Source: Blastococcus sp.
GTDB lineage: Bacteria; Actinomycetota; Actinomycetes; Mycobacteriales; Geodermatophilaceae
Reading direction: 5' to 3'
NCBI GenBank assembly: GCA_025465355.1
Contig: JAODNN010000028.1
Span: forward strand, 1-64,000
DNA length: 64,000 nt
Positions 33,911 through 42,871 of this stretch are shown here, one piece after another. The notes below the pieces were generated by a model. That model was given only the letters and a program-made list of their open reading frames with translations. It did not search any database and was not told where the DNA came from. A program made the translations under genes and the position numbers. The stretch's first letter is position 1. Every line of letters starts with the position of its first letter.

Positions 33911-35083
33911 CTAGGTGGCGCCGACGTAGGGCCGTTCGGCCGGCTCGATGAACGACGCCGCGCCACCGTTCCCTCCGGTCTGACCGCCTGCCTGTCGGGC
34001 CGAACCCGGGGAGCCACCCGCTCCCGCGGCGAGCTCGGTGATGAGCGCGTCCAGCTGCTGGACGAGTGCGCGCAACTGGCTGACGGCGTCCCCCGCAGGC
34101 CCGGGACGTTCGAGTTCCTTCTCCTTGCCGCCGTCCTTGATCTCCTTGTGGCTCTCCTTGTCCTTGGCCCCGTCCTTGGCGTCCTTGTTCTCCTTGGGCG
34201 GCCTCTTGGTGTCCGGCCAGTCCTTGTGGTCCTTGTGGTCTTTGACGTCCTTCCGGTCCTTGTGGTCCTTGTTGTCCTGCTGCACCTTCGCGTCGTCGGG
34301 TACGACGCAGCGTGCGTCGGAGTTCGACCAGTAGCGCTGCACGAGCACGCCGTTGACCCTGGCCGTGTCGCCCTGGCAGACGTCGCCGATCTCGCACCAC
34401 CCGCCATGCCCCGTGCCGCATGCGGTCACGCTGGTCCACCCCGTCCCTTCCGGGTCGGTGCACGCTTCGACGAGCTCGTGGGAGAACACCTCGCTGAACA
34501 GGTCGAGGCTGTTCTGTGTGACCCAGGCGAAGGGGACGTTGGTCGCTGGTGAGCCGAACCAGTAGTAGGAGTGCTCTCCGATGACACCCGGGTTGCTGGC
34601 TGCGACACCGGTGGGCATGACCACCAGGTACAGGCCCTGGCCCGTGTTGCCGATGTCGCCGGCGGGGATCCGGCCGGCCGCACGCAGGTGCTCCACGAGG
34701 CCCCACACGTCATCGTCGGTGAACGGGTTCGGAGGGCTGGCCGGCGAGCCTCCCACGGCGTCGGCCACCACGGTGACGCTGCCGAGGCTGCCGTGACCGA
34801 CGCCGTACTGACTGAGCGAGTTCATGTAGTCAGAGGCGAGGATGGTCAGCACCGCGTTGGTGCACTCGCCCACGGTCGGTGTCGGAGGCGGCAACGCGTT
34901 CCAGGTCGAGCCCCAGAAGATCAGGTGTACCCGGATCGCGCCGAGGAGACGGCCGCCGCCGTTGCTGAAGGAGCCTGCGGCGCCGGCGACCCCCTCGCGT
35001 CCCTCGGCGGCTTCGGCGCTGAGAACTATCCCGTGCTGCGACGGAACTCCGAAGAGGGCGACACCCGCATCCTGCTCGGTCAT
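33911..35083 (-). CDS. HELVE-motif protein with Lys/Asp-repeat tail
   Basis: A 390-residue protein. Residues ~45-265 form a globular domain with FSHELVEACTDPEG and later WCEIGDVCQG, the His/Glu pattern of a metalloprotease-like family (HExxE plus distal acid), with paired Cys. Residues 270-325 are an extreme Lys/Asp tract (KDHKDRKDVKDHKDHKD). Residues 326-390 hold a short helix, a Gly-rich linker and the end SFIEPAERPYVGAT. No signal peptide. GGGAGG precedes the ATG. As first gene of an operon ending in an ATP-grasp ligase it is a plausible substrate for Lys-Asp/Glu amide cross-linking. That is inference. Confidence 0.8.
   Translation of the reverse strand: MTEQDAGVALFGVPSQHGIVLSAEAAEGREGVAGAAGSFSNGGGRLLGAIRVHLIFWGSTWNALPPPTPTVGECTNAVLTILASDYMNSLSQYGVGHGSLGSVTVVADAVGGSPASPPNPFTDDDVWGLVEHLRAAGRIPAGDIGNTGQGLYLVVMPTGVAASNPGVIGEHSYYWFGSPATNVPFAWVTQNSLDLFSEVFSHELVEACTDPEGTGWTSVTACGTGHGGWCEIGDVCQGDTARVNGVLVQRYWSNSDARCVVPDDAKVQQDNKDHKDRKDVKDHKDHKDWPDTKRPPKENKDAKDGAKDKESHKEIKDGGKEKELERPGPAGDAVSQLRALVQQLDALITELAAGAGGSPGSARQAGGQTGGNGGAASFIEPAERPYVGAT
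34109..34276 (-). repeat. Lys/Asp-coding tandem repeat region
   Basis: Minus-strand repeats of GACCACAAG and AAGGAC-type units code for the (K/D)(H/R/V/W)KD tract in residues 270-325 of the HELVE-motif protein. Units of 6-9 bp recur, so length variation by slippage is likely between strains. Confidence 0.7.
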
Positions 35084-35542
35084 TTCCAGACCTCCCGACG
35101 TTCGACGTCACCCGGGGTTGTGGAACGGTGTCGATGGGCGCAGGGATAGCTCACGAATCAGCCTGGCAGGCAGCATCCGACAGAAGTTTCGGCAAGGCCT
35201 GCCAGGACGCCAGACCTGGAGCTTCAGCTCGAGTGAGGGCGACAATCCATGGACCCTCACACCATGATCCGCATTCACTACTCTGCGCCAGCATTTGTAC
35301 CGGCCACCGCTGGTGACGCCCGGCGAGCGTGGCACCGGCGATCAGGCGTGTCAATGCTGCGCCACACGAGAACACGCACGGTGCCCCCACGCCGGGCGAA
35401 CGGCGTCATGACCGTTTTCCTGCGTCGCCGGGGAGACCGGTCCTGGCATCACAGGCCGGTATCCGCCAGCATCGTCGCGACCGGACGACGTACCCGATCC
35501 GGGCGCCACCGGTTCAGGCACGCCGGACCAGGGGGATGCGAC
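35084..35542. other. Divergent intergenic region with a nested hairpin
   Basis: 459 bp between the HELVE-motif gene and the GH13 gene. It holds a perfect 10-bp inverted repeat CCTGGCAGGC (35162-35171) / GCCTGCCAGG (35197-35206), whose loop contains a second small stem CCGA/TCGG. Otherwise no gene is seen. AGGGGGA precedes the GH13 ATG. Confidence 0.5.
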
Positions 35543-37426
35543 ATGCTGTACATGTCCGAGCGGTGCGGCGCCTGGCAGGTGGGCGATGACCCGGAGCGGG
35601 GAGAAGTGCAATTCCGGGTGTTCCTTCCCGGCGGGCCTGACCCGCACATCGAGTCCATCCGGGTGGCCGGAGACTTCCAATCCCAGCTCGGGGCCAAGGA
35701 TTGGGACTTCATCAACGGGCTGCCGCTGACCAGGGACGTGGCCGACGCGCGAGGCGTTTTCTGGACCGCCACGACGGGGCAATCACTGCCCAAGGGCTTC
35801 TACGAATACAAGTACTACGTCACGTTCGACGACGGCCACACACGTTTCGTCACCGATCCGTGCGCCCGGTACGGCGGCACCTCGAATCAGAACTCCGGCG
35901 TGGTGGTCGGAGGCAGCCGTCCGTCGGACAACCCGATCGTTCCCCTGGCGAACGGGCGTAGGCCGCTGCAGGACCTGAACGTCTACGAACTCATGATCGA
36001 CGACTTCACGCTCGAGGAGCGCGCCGACCGGGCGCCGTTGGACGTCATCCGCGACCGCCTCGATCACCTGGTCTCGATCGGCGTGAACGCCATCCTGTTC
36101 ATGCCGTGGACAGCGTGGAAGAACCAGCAGTTCGACTGGGGTTATGAGCCCTTTCAGTACTTCGCCGTCGAGGCCCGCTACACCAACAACGTCCACCGTC
36201 CGGAAGAGAAGTTGTCCTGGCTCAAGCAGCTGATCAACGCGTGCCACATCCGGGACATTCACGTCATCATGGACGGCGTCTACAACCACGTCAGCTACGA
36301 CTTCCCGTACGACCAGCTCTACCTCGACACCGCCGACTGTCCGTTCACCGACAAGGCATTCGGCGGCCAGTTCCCCGGCCTGCAGGACTTCGACTTCAGC
36401 AACGCATGCACGGAGGAGTTCATCACCGACGTCTGCCTGTACTGGATCGAGACGTTCGGCATCGACGGAATCCGTTTCGACAACACGGTGAACTATTACG
36501 TCGCAGGAAATCTCGCCGGACTCCCCGACGTCCTCGGCGCCGTCCAGTCCTGGCTGGATCGCCACGGTGAAGAGAATTTCTCACTCACTCTCGAACACAT
36601 CCGCGAGGACGCCGCGGACGTCACCAACTCCACCGCCGCGACCAGCTTCTGGGACAACTCCCTGTTCGGGCTCACATTCCAGGGGCCGGGGTGGGACGGC
36701 CGTATCGACTCCCGGCTGCTCAACAGCCTGAACAACCGGCGGTTCCTCGCGGCGGGGAAAGTTCCCACCCTGTACCTGAGCAATCACGACCATTCCCAGG
36801 TCGCGCGTCGGGCCGGCATGCGGGACGACTACAGCGGCGAAACGGGGCAATGGTGGAAGGCGCAGCCCTACGTGATCGCGCTGTACACGTCCACCGCGGT
36901 ACCGCTGATACCCAACGGGCAGGAGTTCGGTGAGGACCACTACCTCCCCGAGGACGATCACGGCACGGGCCGGCGGGTCATCTCCCGGCCGCTGCGGTGG
37001 AAGCTCTGCACGGACCCGATCGGTCAGACCCTCACCGCGTTGCACCGGACCCTCGGGCTCGCCCGCCAGGAGCACCCCGCGCTGCGGTCGGAGTTGATGT
37101 ATCCCGACGAATGGGAGGAATGGCAGACCCAGTTCAACCCGGTCGGGGTCGGCGTGGACGTTGCCCGCCAGCTGGCCATCTACCACCGTTGGGCCCCGCA
37201 GAGCGACGGCAGTGTCGAGAACATCGTGGTGGTGCTCAACTTCTCCGACACCAGCCAGACCGTGAGTACCCCGTTCCCGTCGCACGGACAGTGGACCGAC
37301 CTGCTCGCCGGCTTCGACGGCAACGGGCCGCTGTGGTCGACGACGGTGAGCGGCGATTCCGCAGCTGTCCCGGTCGACTCCCACTGGGGGCGCATCTTGT
37401 GGCGAATCACCCCGGGCCCTGCCTAG
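35543..37426 (+). CDS. GH13 alpha-amylase-family enzyme with CBM48-like N-domain
   Basis: A 627-residue glycoside hydrolase/transglycosidase. An N-terminal CBM48/early-set domain (about 15-125, VQFRVFLPGGPDPHIESI) is followed by a GH13 barrel: region I DGVYNH, region II GIRFDN (nucleophile Asp), region III TLEHIRED (acid Glu) and region IV LSNHDHSQ. A C-terminal beta domain follows. All catalytic residues are present. Overall plan resembles glycogen-active branching or debranching-type enzymes; no signal peptide, so cytoplasmic. The ATG at 35543 is chosen by AGGGGGA upstream; the frame is open further 5' without homology. Confidence 0.88.
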   Translation: MLYMSERCGAWQVGDDPERGEVQFRVFLPGGPDPHIESIRVAGDFQSQLGAKDWDFINGLPLTRDVADARGVFWTATTGQSLPKGFYEYKYYVTFDDGHTRFVTDPCARYGGTSNQNSGVVVGGSRPSDNPIVPLANGRRPLQDLNVYELMIDDFTLEERADRAPLDVIRDRLDHLVSIGVNAILFMPWTAWKNQQFDWGYEPFQYFAVEARYTNNVHRPEEKLSWLKQLINACHIRDIHVIMDGVYNHVSYDFPYDQLYLDTADCPFTDKAFGGQFPGLQDFDFSNACTEEFITDVCLYWIETFGIDGIRFDNTVNYYVAGNLAGLPDVLGAVQSWLDRHGEENFSLTLEHIREDAADVTNSTAATSFWDNSLFGLTFQGPGWDGRIDSRLLNSLNNRRFLAAGKVPTLYLSNHDHSQVARRAGMRDDYSGETGQWWKAQPYVIALYTSTAVPLIPNGQEFGEDHYLPEDDHGTGRRVISRPLRWKLCTDPIGQTLTALHRTLGLARQEHPALRSELMYPDEWEEWQTQFNPVGVGVDVARQLAIYHRWAPQSDGSVENIVVVLNFSDTSQTVSTPFPSHGQWTDLLAGFDGNGPLWSTTVSGDSAAVPVDSHWGRILWRITPGPA

Positions 37427-37451
37427 GCGGACTGCCGGACCACCCACGCAG

Positions 37452-38726
37452 TCAGCCGCGCGCTTCCTCCCCGGTTGCGGAGCGCCCGTCGGCGGCGGCG
37501 CCGGCCCTGTGCAGCCTCGCCAACTCCAGACGACGGACCGCCCATTCCGCGTACAGCGCCGCGCCGTCGAGGAGCACACCGTCGTCATAGGCCGCGTACG
37601 GCGAGTGGTTGAAGGGTGCGCTGGCCGGGTCGACTCCGGGGGGCGTCGCGCCGAGGCCCATGAAGCTGCCCGGAACCTCGTTGAGGACCCGGGAGAAGTC
37701 CTCGGCTCCGGCGAGCGGGTGAGCCATGTGTTCGTTGCGCGCCTCCCCGAACAGGTCTCTCGCGGTCGCCGTCGAGAACGCCGTCTCGTCGACGTCGTTG
37801 TGCGTGACCGGATATCCGGGGACGTAGTCGACCCGCGCCTCCAGGCCGTGCCCCTCGGCGAGCGCGGACAGCAGCCGCGGGGCCGCGACCGAGACACGCT
37901 CCCGCGAGCGTTCGGAGAAGGTCCGGACGGTGGCCTGGAAGGTCGCGACGTCCGGGATGACGTTGGCCTTGGTGCCGCCCTGGATCATGCCGACCGTCAC
38001 GACCACCGGGTCGAAGATGTCGAACTGGCGGGTGACCATGGTCTGGAGCGATGTGATCATCTCGGCGACGACGGGGATCGGGTCACGGGCCAGGTGCGGC
38101 GCGGATCCGTGGCCGCCCTCGCCGATCACCGTCACGTGCAGCTGGTCCGAGGCCGCCATCATCGGGCCGGGACGGGTGAAGAACTGCCCGTGACCGACCA
38201 GCCCCGAGAAGACGTGCAGGCCGAAAGCCGCCTCCGCGGGCCGGCCGGCCGCCGAGAGGACGCCCTCCTCGATCATCACGCCGGCACCGTTGCAGCTCTC
38301 CTCGCCCGGCTGGAACATGAACACGACGTCCCCGGCCAGTCGCTCACGCCGCCGGCAGAGCAGATGCGCCGCTCCCACCAGCATGGCGGTGTGCAGGTCG
38401 TGACCGCAGGCGTGCATCGCGCCGTCGATCTGCGACCGGAAGGGCAGGTCGAGAGCCTCTCGCACGGGGAGTGCGTCCATGTCGGCGCGGACCAGGACGA
38501 CGGGAGCGTCGTCTCCGGCACGCGACGCTCCGGTTCCCCGGAGGACGGCGGTGACCGAGGTCGTACGGCGCCCCAGGGATATCTCCAGGGGAAGCCCGTC
38601 CAGCGCACGCAGCACCTTCTCCTGGGTTCGCGGCAGCATGAGCCCGATCTCGGGTTCGCGGTGCAGGGCGTGGCGCAGTGCGATCACGTGGTCCCGCAGC
38701 GTCCCGACGTCTTCGAGGACGGACAT
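37452..38726 (-). CDS. M20-family amidohydrolase (hippurate-hydrolase-like)
   Basis: A 424-residue zinc amidohydrolase of the M20D group. HACGHDLHTAMLVGA and the FMFQPGEESCNGAGVM block (Glu-Glu) provide metal ligands and base; a lid domain covers about 195-310 and AGAEDFSRVL the last ligand region. Relatives hydrolyse N-acyl, N-carbamoyl or formimino-type amides of amino acids. Last gene of the long HutU/HutI-containing block, so it may act on an N-substituted glutamate such as formiminoglutamate; that is a guess. Confidence 0.9.
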   Translation of the reverse strand: MSVLEDVGTLRDHVIALRHALHREPEIGLMLPRTQEKVLRALDGLPLEISLGRRTTSVTAVLRGTGASRAGDDAPVVLVRADMDALPVREALDLPFRSQIDGAMHACGHDLHTAMLVGAAHLLCRRRERLAGDVVFMFQPGEESCNGAGVMIEEGVLSAAGRPAEAAFGLHVFSGLVGHGQFFTRPGPMMAASDQLHVTVIGEGGHGSAPHLARDPIPVVAEMITSLQTMVTRQFDIFDPVVVTVGMIQGGTKANVIPDVATFQATVRTFSERSRERVSVAAPRLLSALAEGHGLEARVDYVPGYPVTHNDVDETAFSTATARDLFGEARNEHMAHPLAGAEDFSRVLNEVPGSFMGLGATPPGVDPASAPFNHSPYAAYDDGVLLDGAALYAEWAVRRLELARLHRAGAAADGRSATGEEARG

Positions 38727-38806
38727 TCGTACACCTCACGGTCTATGGGAACGGCTCGGGCATCCCGGGCGACCGTTCGAGGAAGGAGAGGAAGAAGGGA
38801 AAGGAA

Positions 38807-39235
38807 CTACGCCGGGACGACGGCGATCGCGGCGGCGCCGATCAGCAGCCCCTTGCCGGGGAGGCCCGACACCCGCACCCCGGTGCCGCAGTGGGCCGGC
38901 TGGGCGTAGAACTGCACGCGGACCCGGGTCATCTTTTCCCAGAACGCCTTGGCCTCGTCCTCGGGCCCGTCGAAGACGTAGAACGTGTTCATCTTGACCA
39001 CGTTCGACCAGTCCGCACCGCCGTCGCGGAGCACCCGGGTGATGTTGGTGAACACGTTCCGGGTCTGGACCTCGATATCGCCCTCCCCCAGCGCGTTCCC
39101 GTCCGCGTCGACCGAGAACTGGGCGCCGGTGAACAGCAGCGCTCCGGGAGCGTTGACCCGCCAGCCCTGCGAGGTGGGCACCGACATCGACCAGTACCAC
39201 GGCATGTCGGTGGGCATCAGTCTCGTCTTGTTCAT
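38807..39235 (-). CDS. RidA-family protein 1, catalytic residues missing
   Basis: A 142-residue YjgF/YER057c/UK114 protein. The fold markers GALLFTGAQFS and GEGDIEVQTRNVFTNITRVL are present. The active-site Arg of canonical RidA (PARSCV) is replaced by Gly (AHCGTGV), and the EIEAIA Glu residues are lost (LIGAAAIAV). It is therefore unlikely to be a 2-aminoacrylate deaminase and may bind or hydrolyse another imine, or be inactive. Tandem paralogue lies 15 bp upstream. Confidence 0.85.
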   Translation of the reverse strand: MNKTRLMPTDMPWYWSMSVPTSQGWRVNAPGALLFTGAQFSVDADGNALGEGDIEVQTRNVFTNITRVLRDGGADWSNVVKMNTFYVFDGPEDEAKAFWEKMTRVRVQFYAQPAHCGTGVRVSGLPGKGLLIGAAAIAVVPA

Positions 39236-39250
39236 GGCTCGTCCTCCGCT

Positions 39251-39679
39251 TCAGTCCGCGACGACGGCGATGGCGTCGATCTCGATCAGCAGACCCGGGT
39301 AGGCGAGCCCGGGCACGCGCACGGCGGTCCAGACCGGTCCCGGCTGCGGGAGGAACTCGTCACAGACACCGGAGATCTTCTTCCAGTAGCCCGGCAACTC
39401 GTCGTCGGTCCCGTCGAAGACGTAGAAGGCGTCCATCCGGACGACATCGGCCCACGAGGCGGCCGCATCCCGCAGCACGAGGCCGATGCAGTCGAAGACG
39501 TTGCGGGTCTGGGCCTCGATGTCCCCGGGAGCGACGACGTTCCCGGTGGAGTCGCCCGAGATCTGGCCGCCGACGAAGATGACGTTCTTCGCGTCGTCCA
39601 CCCGCCATCCCTGCGACCGGCTGGCCGGAAGGCAGGGATTGGCGTGCACGTCCACGGGGGCGAGGCTGGTCTTGCGCAT
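39251..39679 (-). CDS. RidA-family protein 2, atypical active site
   Basis: A 142-residue paralogue of the next gene, with VIFVGGQISGDSTGN and EAQTRNVFDCIGLVLRD. The canonical Arg position holds Trp (GPVWTAVRV), while the Glu/Asp pair near the end is kept (LLIEIDAIAV). Proteins of this kind fall in non-archetypal Rid subfamilies found in catabolic operons. It follows the acyl-CoA dehydrogenase gene by 65 bp with GAAAGG... GGAG upstream. Confidence 0.87.
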   Translation of the reverse strand: MRKTSLAPVDVHANPCLPASRSQGWRVDDAKNVIFVGGQISGDSTGNVVAPGDIEAQTRNVFDCIGLVLRDAAASWADVVRMDAFYVFDGTDDELPGYWKKISGVCDEFLPQPGPVWTAVRVPGLAYPGLLIEIDAIAVVAD

Positions 39680-39744
39680 GCGGGGCTCCTTCTCGAAAGG
39701 GAATGGGTGCGGGGAGAGAACAGACGCAGGTAGTGCTGCGGAAC

Positions 39745-40914
39745 TCAGAAGAGCCGGCCCCGTGCGTCGAACCGCGAGGTGACGCCCTTGGCCAGCGTGA
39801 TCAGCTGGATGTCCGAGGTGCCCTCGTACAGCCGGATGAGGCGACAGTCGCGGTACAGCCGCTCGATCTCGCTCTCCCGCATGTAGCCGGAGCCACCGTG
39901 GATCTGCAGCGCCTGGTCCACGACGTTGAACCCGTTCTCGCTGGCCACGTACTTGGCGATGGAGGCCGCTCGCCGGAAGTCGCCGCCCTCGTCCTTGAGC
40001 CGGGCCGCCTCGTACGTCACGAGGCGGCCGGCCTCGATCAACGTGTCCATGCGGCCCAGCGCCAGCTGGATGGCCTGGAAGTCCCGGATCGGCTTACCGA
40101 ACTGCACCCGGTTGGTGGCGTGCGCGGCGGCCAGGTCCATCGCCCGCATCGCGATGGCGTTGGCCAGAGCGGCCGCGTCGATCCGCGACGGGTTGACCAC
40201 GTCCATGGCCAGCTTGCCGCCCGCACCCTCCGGTCCGAGCAGGTTCTCGAGCGGGACGACGACGTCCTCGATCGACACCTCGTAGGCGTGCTCTCCCCGG
40301 ACGCCCATCTTGTCCATCGGGGCCGAGAAAACCAGGCCGGGCGTGTCCGTAGGCACGATGAACGCGCTGATCCCACGGAACCCGGCACGGGCGTCGGTCT
40401 TGGCGAACAGCAGGAGGACGCCGGCCTCCTTGGCGCTGCTGATGAAGATCTTCGTGCCGTTGATCCGCCAGCCCGCCTCTTCCCGGACCGCCGTCGAGCG
40501 CATGCTGCCGATGTCGGACCCGGCGTCCGGCTCGGTCAGGGCGAACGCCGCGCGCAGTTCGCCTCGCGCCATGGCGGTCAGGTACTTCTTCTTCTGCTCC
40601 TCGTCCCCGAAGAGACGGAAGCCCTCCATGCCCAGGTAGTGGCCGGCGAAGATCGACGCGACGGACGCGTCGGCGTAGCCCAGTTCCTCGACGGCGATGA
40701 CCAGCGTGGTCGTGTCGAGTCCGAGACCGCCGTACTCCGTCGGCACCGTGATGCCGAGGGCGTCCATCGCGGCGAGCTCGCGGAAGATGTCGGCGGCGTC
40801 GATGGCGTCCCTGTCGCGCGCCGCCGCCCCCGGGGCGACCTTTTCCCGGGCGAAGGCCCGAAGCGTCGCCCGGAAATCCGCGTGGTCCTCAGTCAGCGTC
40901 ATGCTGATCCCCAT
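39745..40914 (-). CDS. Acyl-CoA dehydrogenase
   Basis: A 389-residue FAD acyl-CoA dehydrogenase. The N-terminal helical domain is followed by AAFALTEPDAGSDIGSM (substrate/FAD loop), GTKIFISSAKEAGVL, and the C-terminal motif RLIRLYEGTSDIQL whose Glu is the expected catalytic base. It desaturates an acyl-CoA at alpha,beta. It overlaps the CoA-transferase gene by 26 bp, so the pair probably activates and then oxidises the same acid. Confidence 0.95.
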   Translation of the reverse strand: MGISMTLTEDHADFRATLRAFAREKVAPGAAARDRDAIDAADIFRELAAMDALGITVPTEYGGLGLDTTTLVIAVEELGYADASVASIFAGHYLGMEGFRLFGDEEQKKKYLTAMARGELRAAFALTEPDAGSDIGSMRSTAVREEAGWRINGTKIFISSAKEAGVLLLFAKTDARAGFRGISAFIVPTDTPGLVFSAPMDKMGVRGEHAYEVSIEDVVVPLENLLGPEGAGGKLAMDVVNPSRIDAAALANAIAMRAMDLAAAHATNRVQFGKPIRDFQAIQLALGRMDTLIEAGRLVTYEAARLKDEGGDFRRAASIAKYVASENGFNVVDQALQIHGGSGYMRESEIERLYRDCRLIRLYEGTSDIQLITLAKGVTSRFDARGRLF

Positions 40915-42055
40915 TCCTTACCGGCTCCGCGAGCCACTCCTCGAGCAGGTGGTTGTCGTGCCCCAGCTCCGGCGCGATGCGCAGGGGTGGCCGGTAGCCG
41001 GTGATCTCGAAGCCCATCCCGAGGGTCGTGAACCCGTCCGGCTCGGTCGGGGTGAGGCCGCGGGCCTCGGCGTGCTCACTGCGGAGCGCCTCGCGCGGGT
41101 CGAGTACCGGGGCGCTCGGGATCCCCGCGGCCTGGAGTACGGCGAGCGCCTCGACGGCCGGCCAGCCGGCGAGCGCCGACTCGACCTCCGCCTGGAGTGC
41201 CACCCGGTTCTCTCCCCGCCGTTCGTCGCTGAGGAAGCGCGGGTCGCCGGACCACTCCGGGTGGCCCAGCACGTCACCCAGCTTCCGGAACAGCGCGTCG
41301 CTCACCACGGCGATCACGACGCCGCCGTCCTTGGCCTGGAAGACGCCGTAGGGCGCGCTGAGCGCGTGATGCGTGCCGGTGGGCACCAGCGGCTGGTCGC
41401 TGTGCAGCGCCCGCATGGCCACCGACTCCAGCGAGGAGAGCAGCGAATCGAGCATGGCGAGGTCGATGCGGCCCCCACGCCCCGTCGCACGTTGGCGGAC
41501 GACGGCCGAGGCGACCGCGAACGCGCCGAGCGCACCGGGCAGGACGTCCCCCATGCTCACGCCCACCCGGACCGGATCACCGTCGGCGGAGCCGGTCACG
41601 GCCATGAGCCCCGACATCGCCTGGGCGACGATGTCGTACGCGGCATGCTGCGTCCACGGGCCGTACTGCCCGAAACCGGAGATGCTGAGCACGATGAGGC
41701 CGGGTGACTCCGCCAGCAGGGTCTCCGGAGCCAGGCCCAGCCGGCCCAGCGCGCCGGGGCGCAGGTTCTCGATGAGCACGTCCGAGCGACGGACGAGACT
41801 GCGGAAGGTCTCGGCACCGCCCTCGCTCTTCAGGTCCAGGGTCACGCTGCGCTTGTTGCGGTTCAGCAGCCGGAACGTCGTGCCGGTGCCGTCGTACCAG
41901 GGCGGGATGTGACGCGTCTCGTCGCCGAGGGACGACTCGACCTTGATGACCTCCGCCCCGAGGTCGGCCAGCAGCCGACCGCAATAGGGGGCGGAGATCA
42001 TCTTGCCGAGCTCCACGACGCGAGTCCCCGCGAGCGGGCCATCGGTGTCGGGCAC
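40889..42055 (-). CDS. CaiB/BaiF (class III) CoA-transferase
   Basis: A 388-residue formyl-CoA-transferase-like enzyme. It carries PLAGTRVVELGKMISAPYCG, GAEVIKVESS, NKRSVTLDLKSEGG and the catalytic-Asp region GGRIDLAMLDSLLSS. It moves CoA from one acid to another. The 3' end overlaps the acyl-CoA dehydrogenase gene; the ABC importer genes lie just upstream. In context it would load CoA on the imported acid. Confidence 0.94.
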   Translation of the reverse strand: MPDTDGPLAGTRVVELGKMISAPYCGRLLADLGAEVIKVESSLGDETRHIPPWYDGTGTTFRLLNRNKRSVTLDLKSEGGAETFRSLVRRSDVLIENLRPGALGRLGLAPETLLAESPGLIVLSISGFGQYGPWTQHAAYDIVAQAMSGLMAVTGSADGDPVRVGVSMGDVLPGALGAFAVASAVVRQRATGRGGRIDLAMLDSLLSSLESVAMRALHSDQPLVPTGTHHALSAPYGVFQAKDGGVVIAVVSDALFRKLGDVLGHPEWSGDPRFLSDERRGENRVALQAEVESALAGWPAVEALAVLQAAGIPSAPVLDPREALRSEHAEARGLTPTEPDGFTTLGMGFEITGYRPPLRIAPELGHDNHLLEEWLAEPVRNGDQHDAD

Positions 42056-42115
42056 GGTTCTCCTTTGTTGTCTCGGGGGCGTTCCGCCCTGATCGACCCG
42101 GTGGACGGGCGCGTC

Positions 42116-42871
42116 TCACTCGAAGATCAGTGAGAGGACTTCCTCTCTCAGCGCGACGAACTCGGGCGTCGTGGCCACCGCGGGCGAACGAGGGCGCTCG
42201 AAGTCGACGTCGAAGACCTTCCTGACCCTGCCCGGCGAGGTACTGAGGACGACCACCTGGTCGCCGAGCAGCAGCGCCTCGTTGATGTCGTGCGTGACGA
42301 AGACGATCGTTCGACGGTGCCGCTGCCAGATGTCGAGGAGCAGCCGCTGAGCGCTGATTCGCGTCAGTGCGTCGAGAGCGCCGAACGGCTCGTCCATGAG
42401 CATCACCGGCGGGTCGGTGGCGAGGGACCGGGCGATGGCGACCCGCTGGCGCATCCCACCCGACAGCTCACGGGGGTAGGAGTCCGCGAAGTCCGTCAGC
42501 CCCATTTCCGCGAGGAGCCCGTCGGAGACCTTCCGCCGAGCCTCGCGGCCGACCTTGGCCATGCGGAGCCCGAACTCGATGTTCCCCCGCACCGTGAGCC
42601 AGGGGTACAGCGCGTAGGACTGGAACACCATGCCGCGGTCCACGCCTGGGCCCTCGACCTCCACCCCGCCGACGGTCAGGCTGCCCTGAGTTGGTTCCTG
42701 CAGGCCCCCGATCATGTTGAGCAGCGTCGACTTGCCGCAGCCGGAGGCACCGACGATGCAGGTGAAGCTGCCGGCGGCCACGTGCAGGTCGATGTCGTCG
42801 AGAACGAGTCGTTCGCCGCCCGCACGTGACCGGAAGTGCTTGGACACGTTCCGGACGCGGATGTCGCTCAA
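42116..42871 (-). CDS. ABC transporter ATPase, NitT/TauT family
   Basis: A 251-residue import ATPase. Walker A GASGCGKST, signature LSGGMRQR, Walker B PVMLMDEPFGALDA, and H-loop FVTHDINEAL match the nitrate/sulfonate/bicarbonate (SsuB/TauB) group. The start is taken as TTG 42871, which overlaps the permease stop (TTGA) and gives normal length. It powers the importer made with the next two genes. Confidence 0.93.
   Translation of the reverse strand: MSDIRVRNVSKHFRSRAGGERLVLDDIDLHVAAGSFTCIVGASGCGKSTLLNMIGGLQEPTQGSLTVGGVEVEGPGVDRGMVFQSYALYPWLTVRGNIEFGLRMAKVGREARRKVSDGLLAEMGLTDFADSYPRELSGGMRQRVAIARSLATDPPVMLMDEPFGALDALTRISAQRLLLDIWQRHRRTIVFVTHDINEALLLGDQVVVLSTSPGRVRKVFDVDFERPRSPAVATTPEFVALREEVLSLIFE

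Noticed and set aside
34109-34276. Lys/Asp repeat region considered as a CRISPR array
   Set aside because: Units are 6-9 bp coding repeats with no spacers and lie inside an open reading frame.
33911-35083. Toxin/antitoxin or phage-defence interpretation of the ATP-grasp locus
   Set aside because: No nuclease, immunity-like small protein, or defence-island neighbours; peptide/protein modification explains the gene set better.
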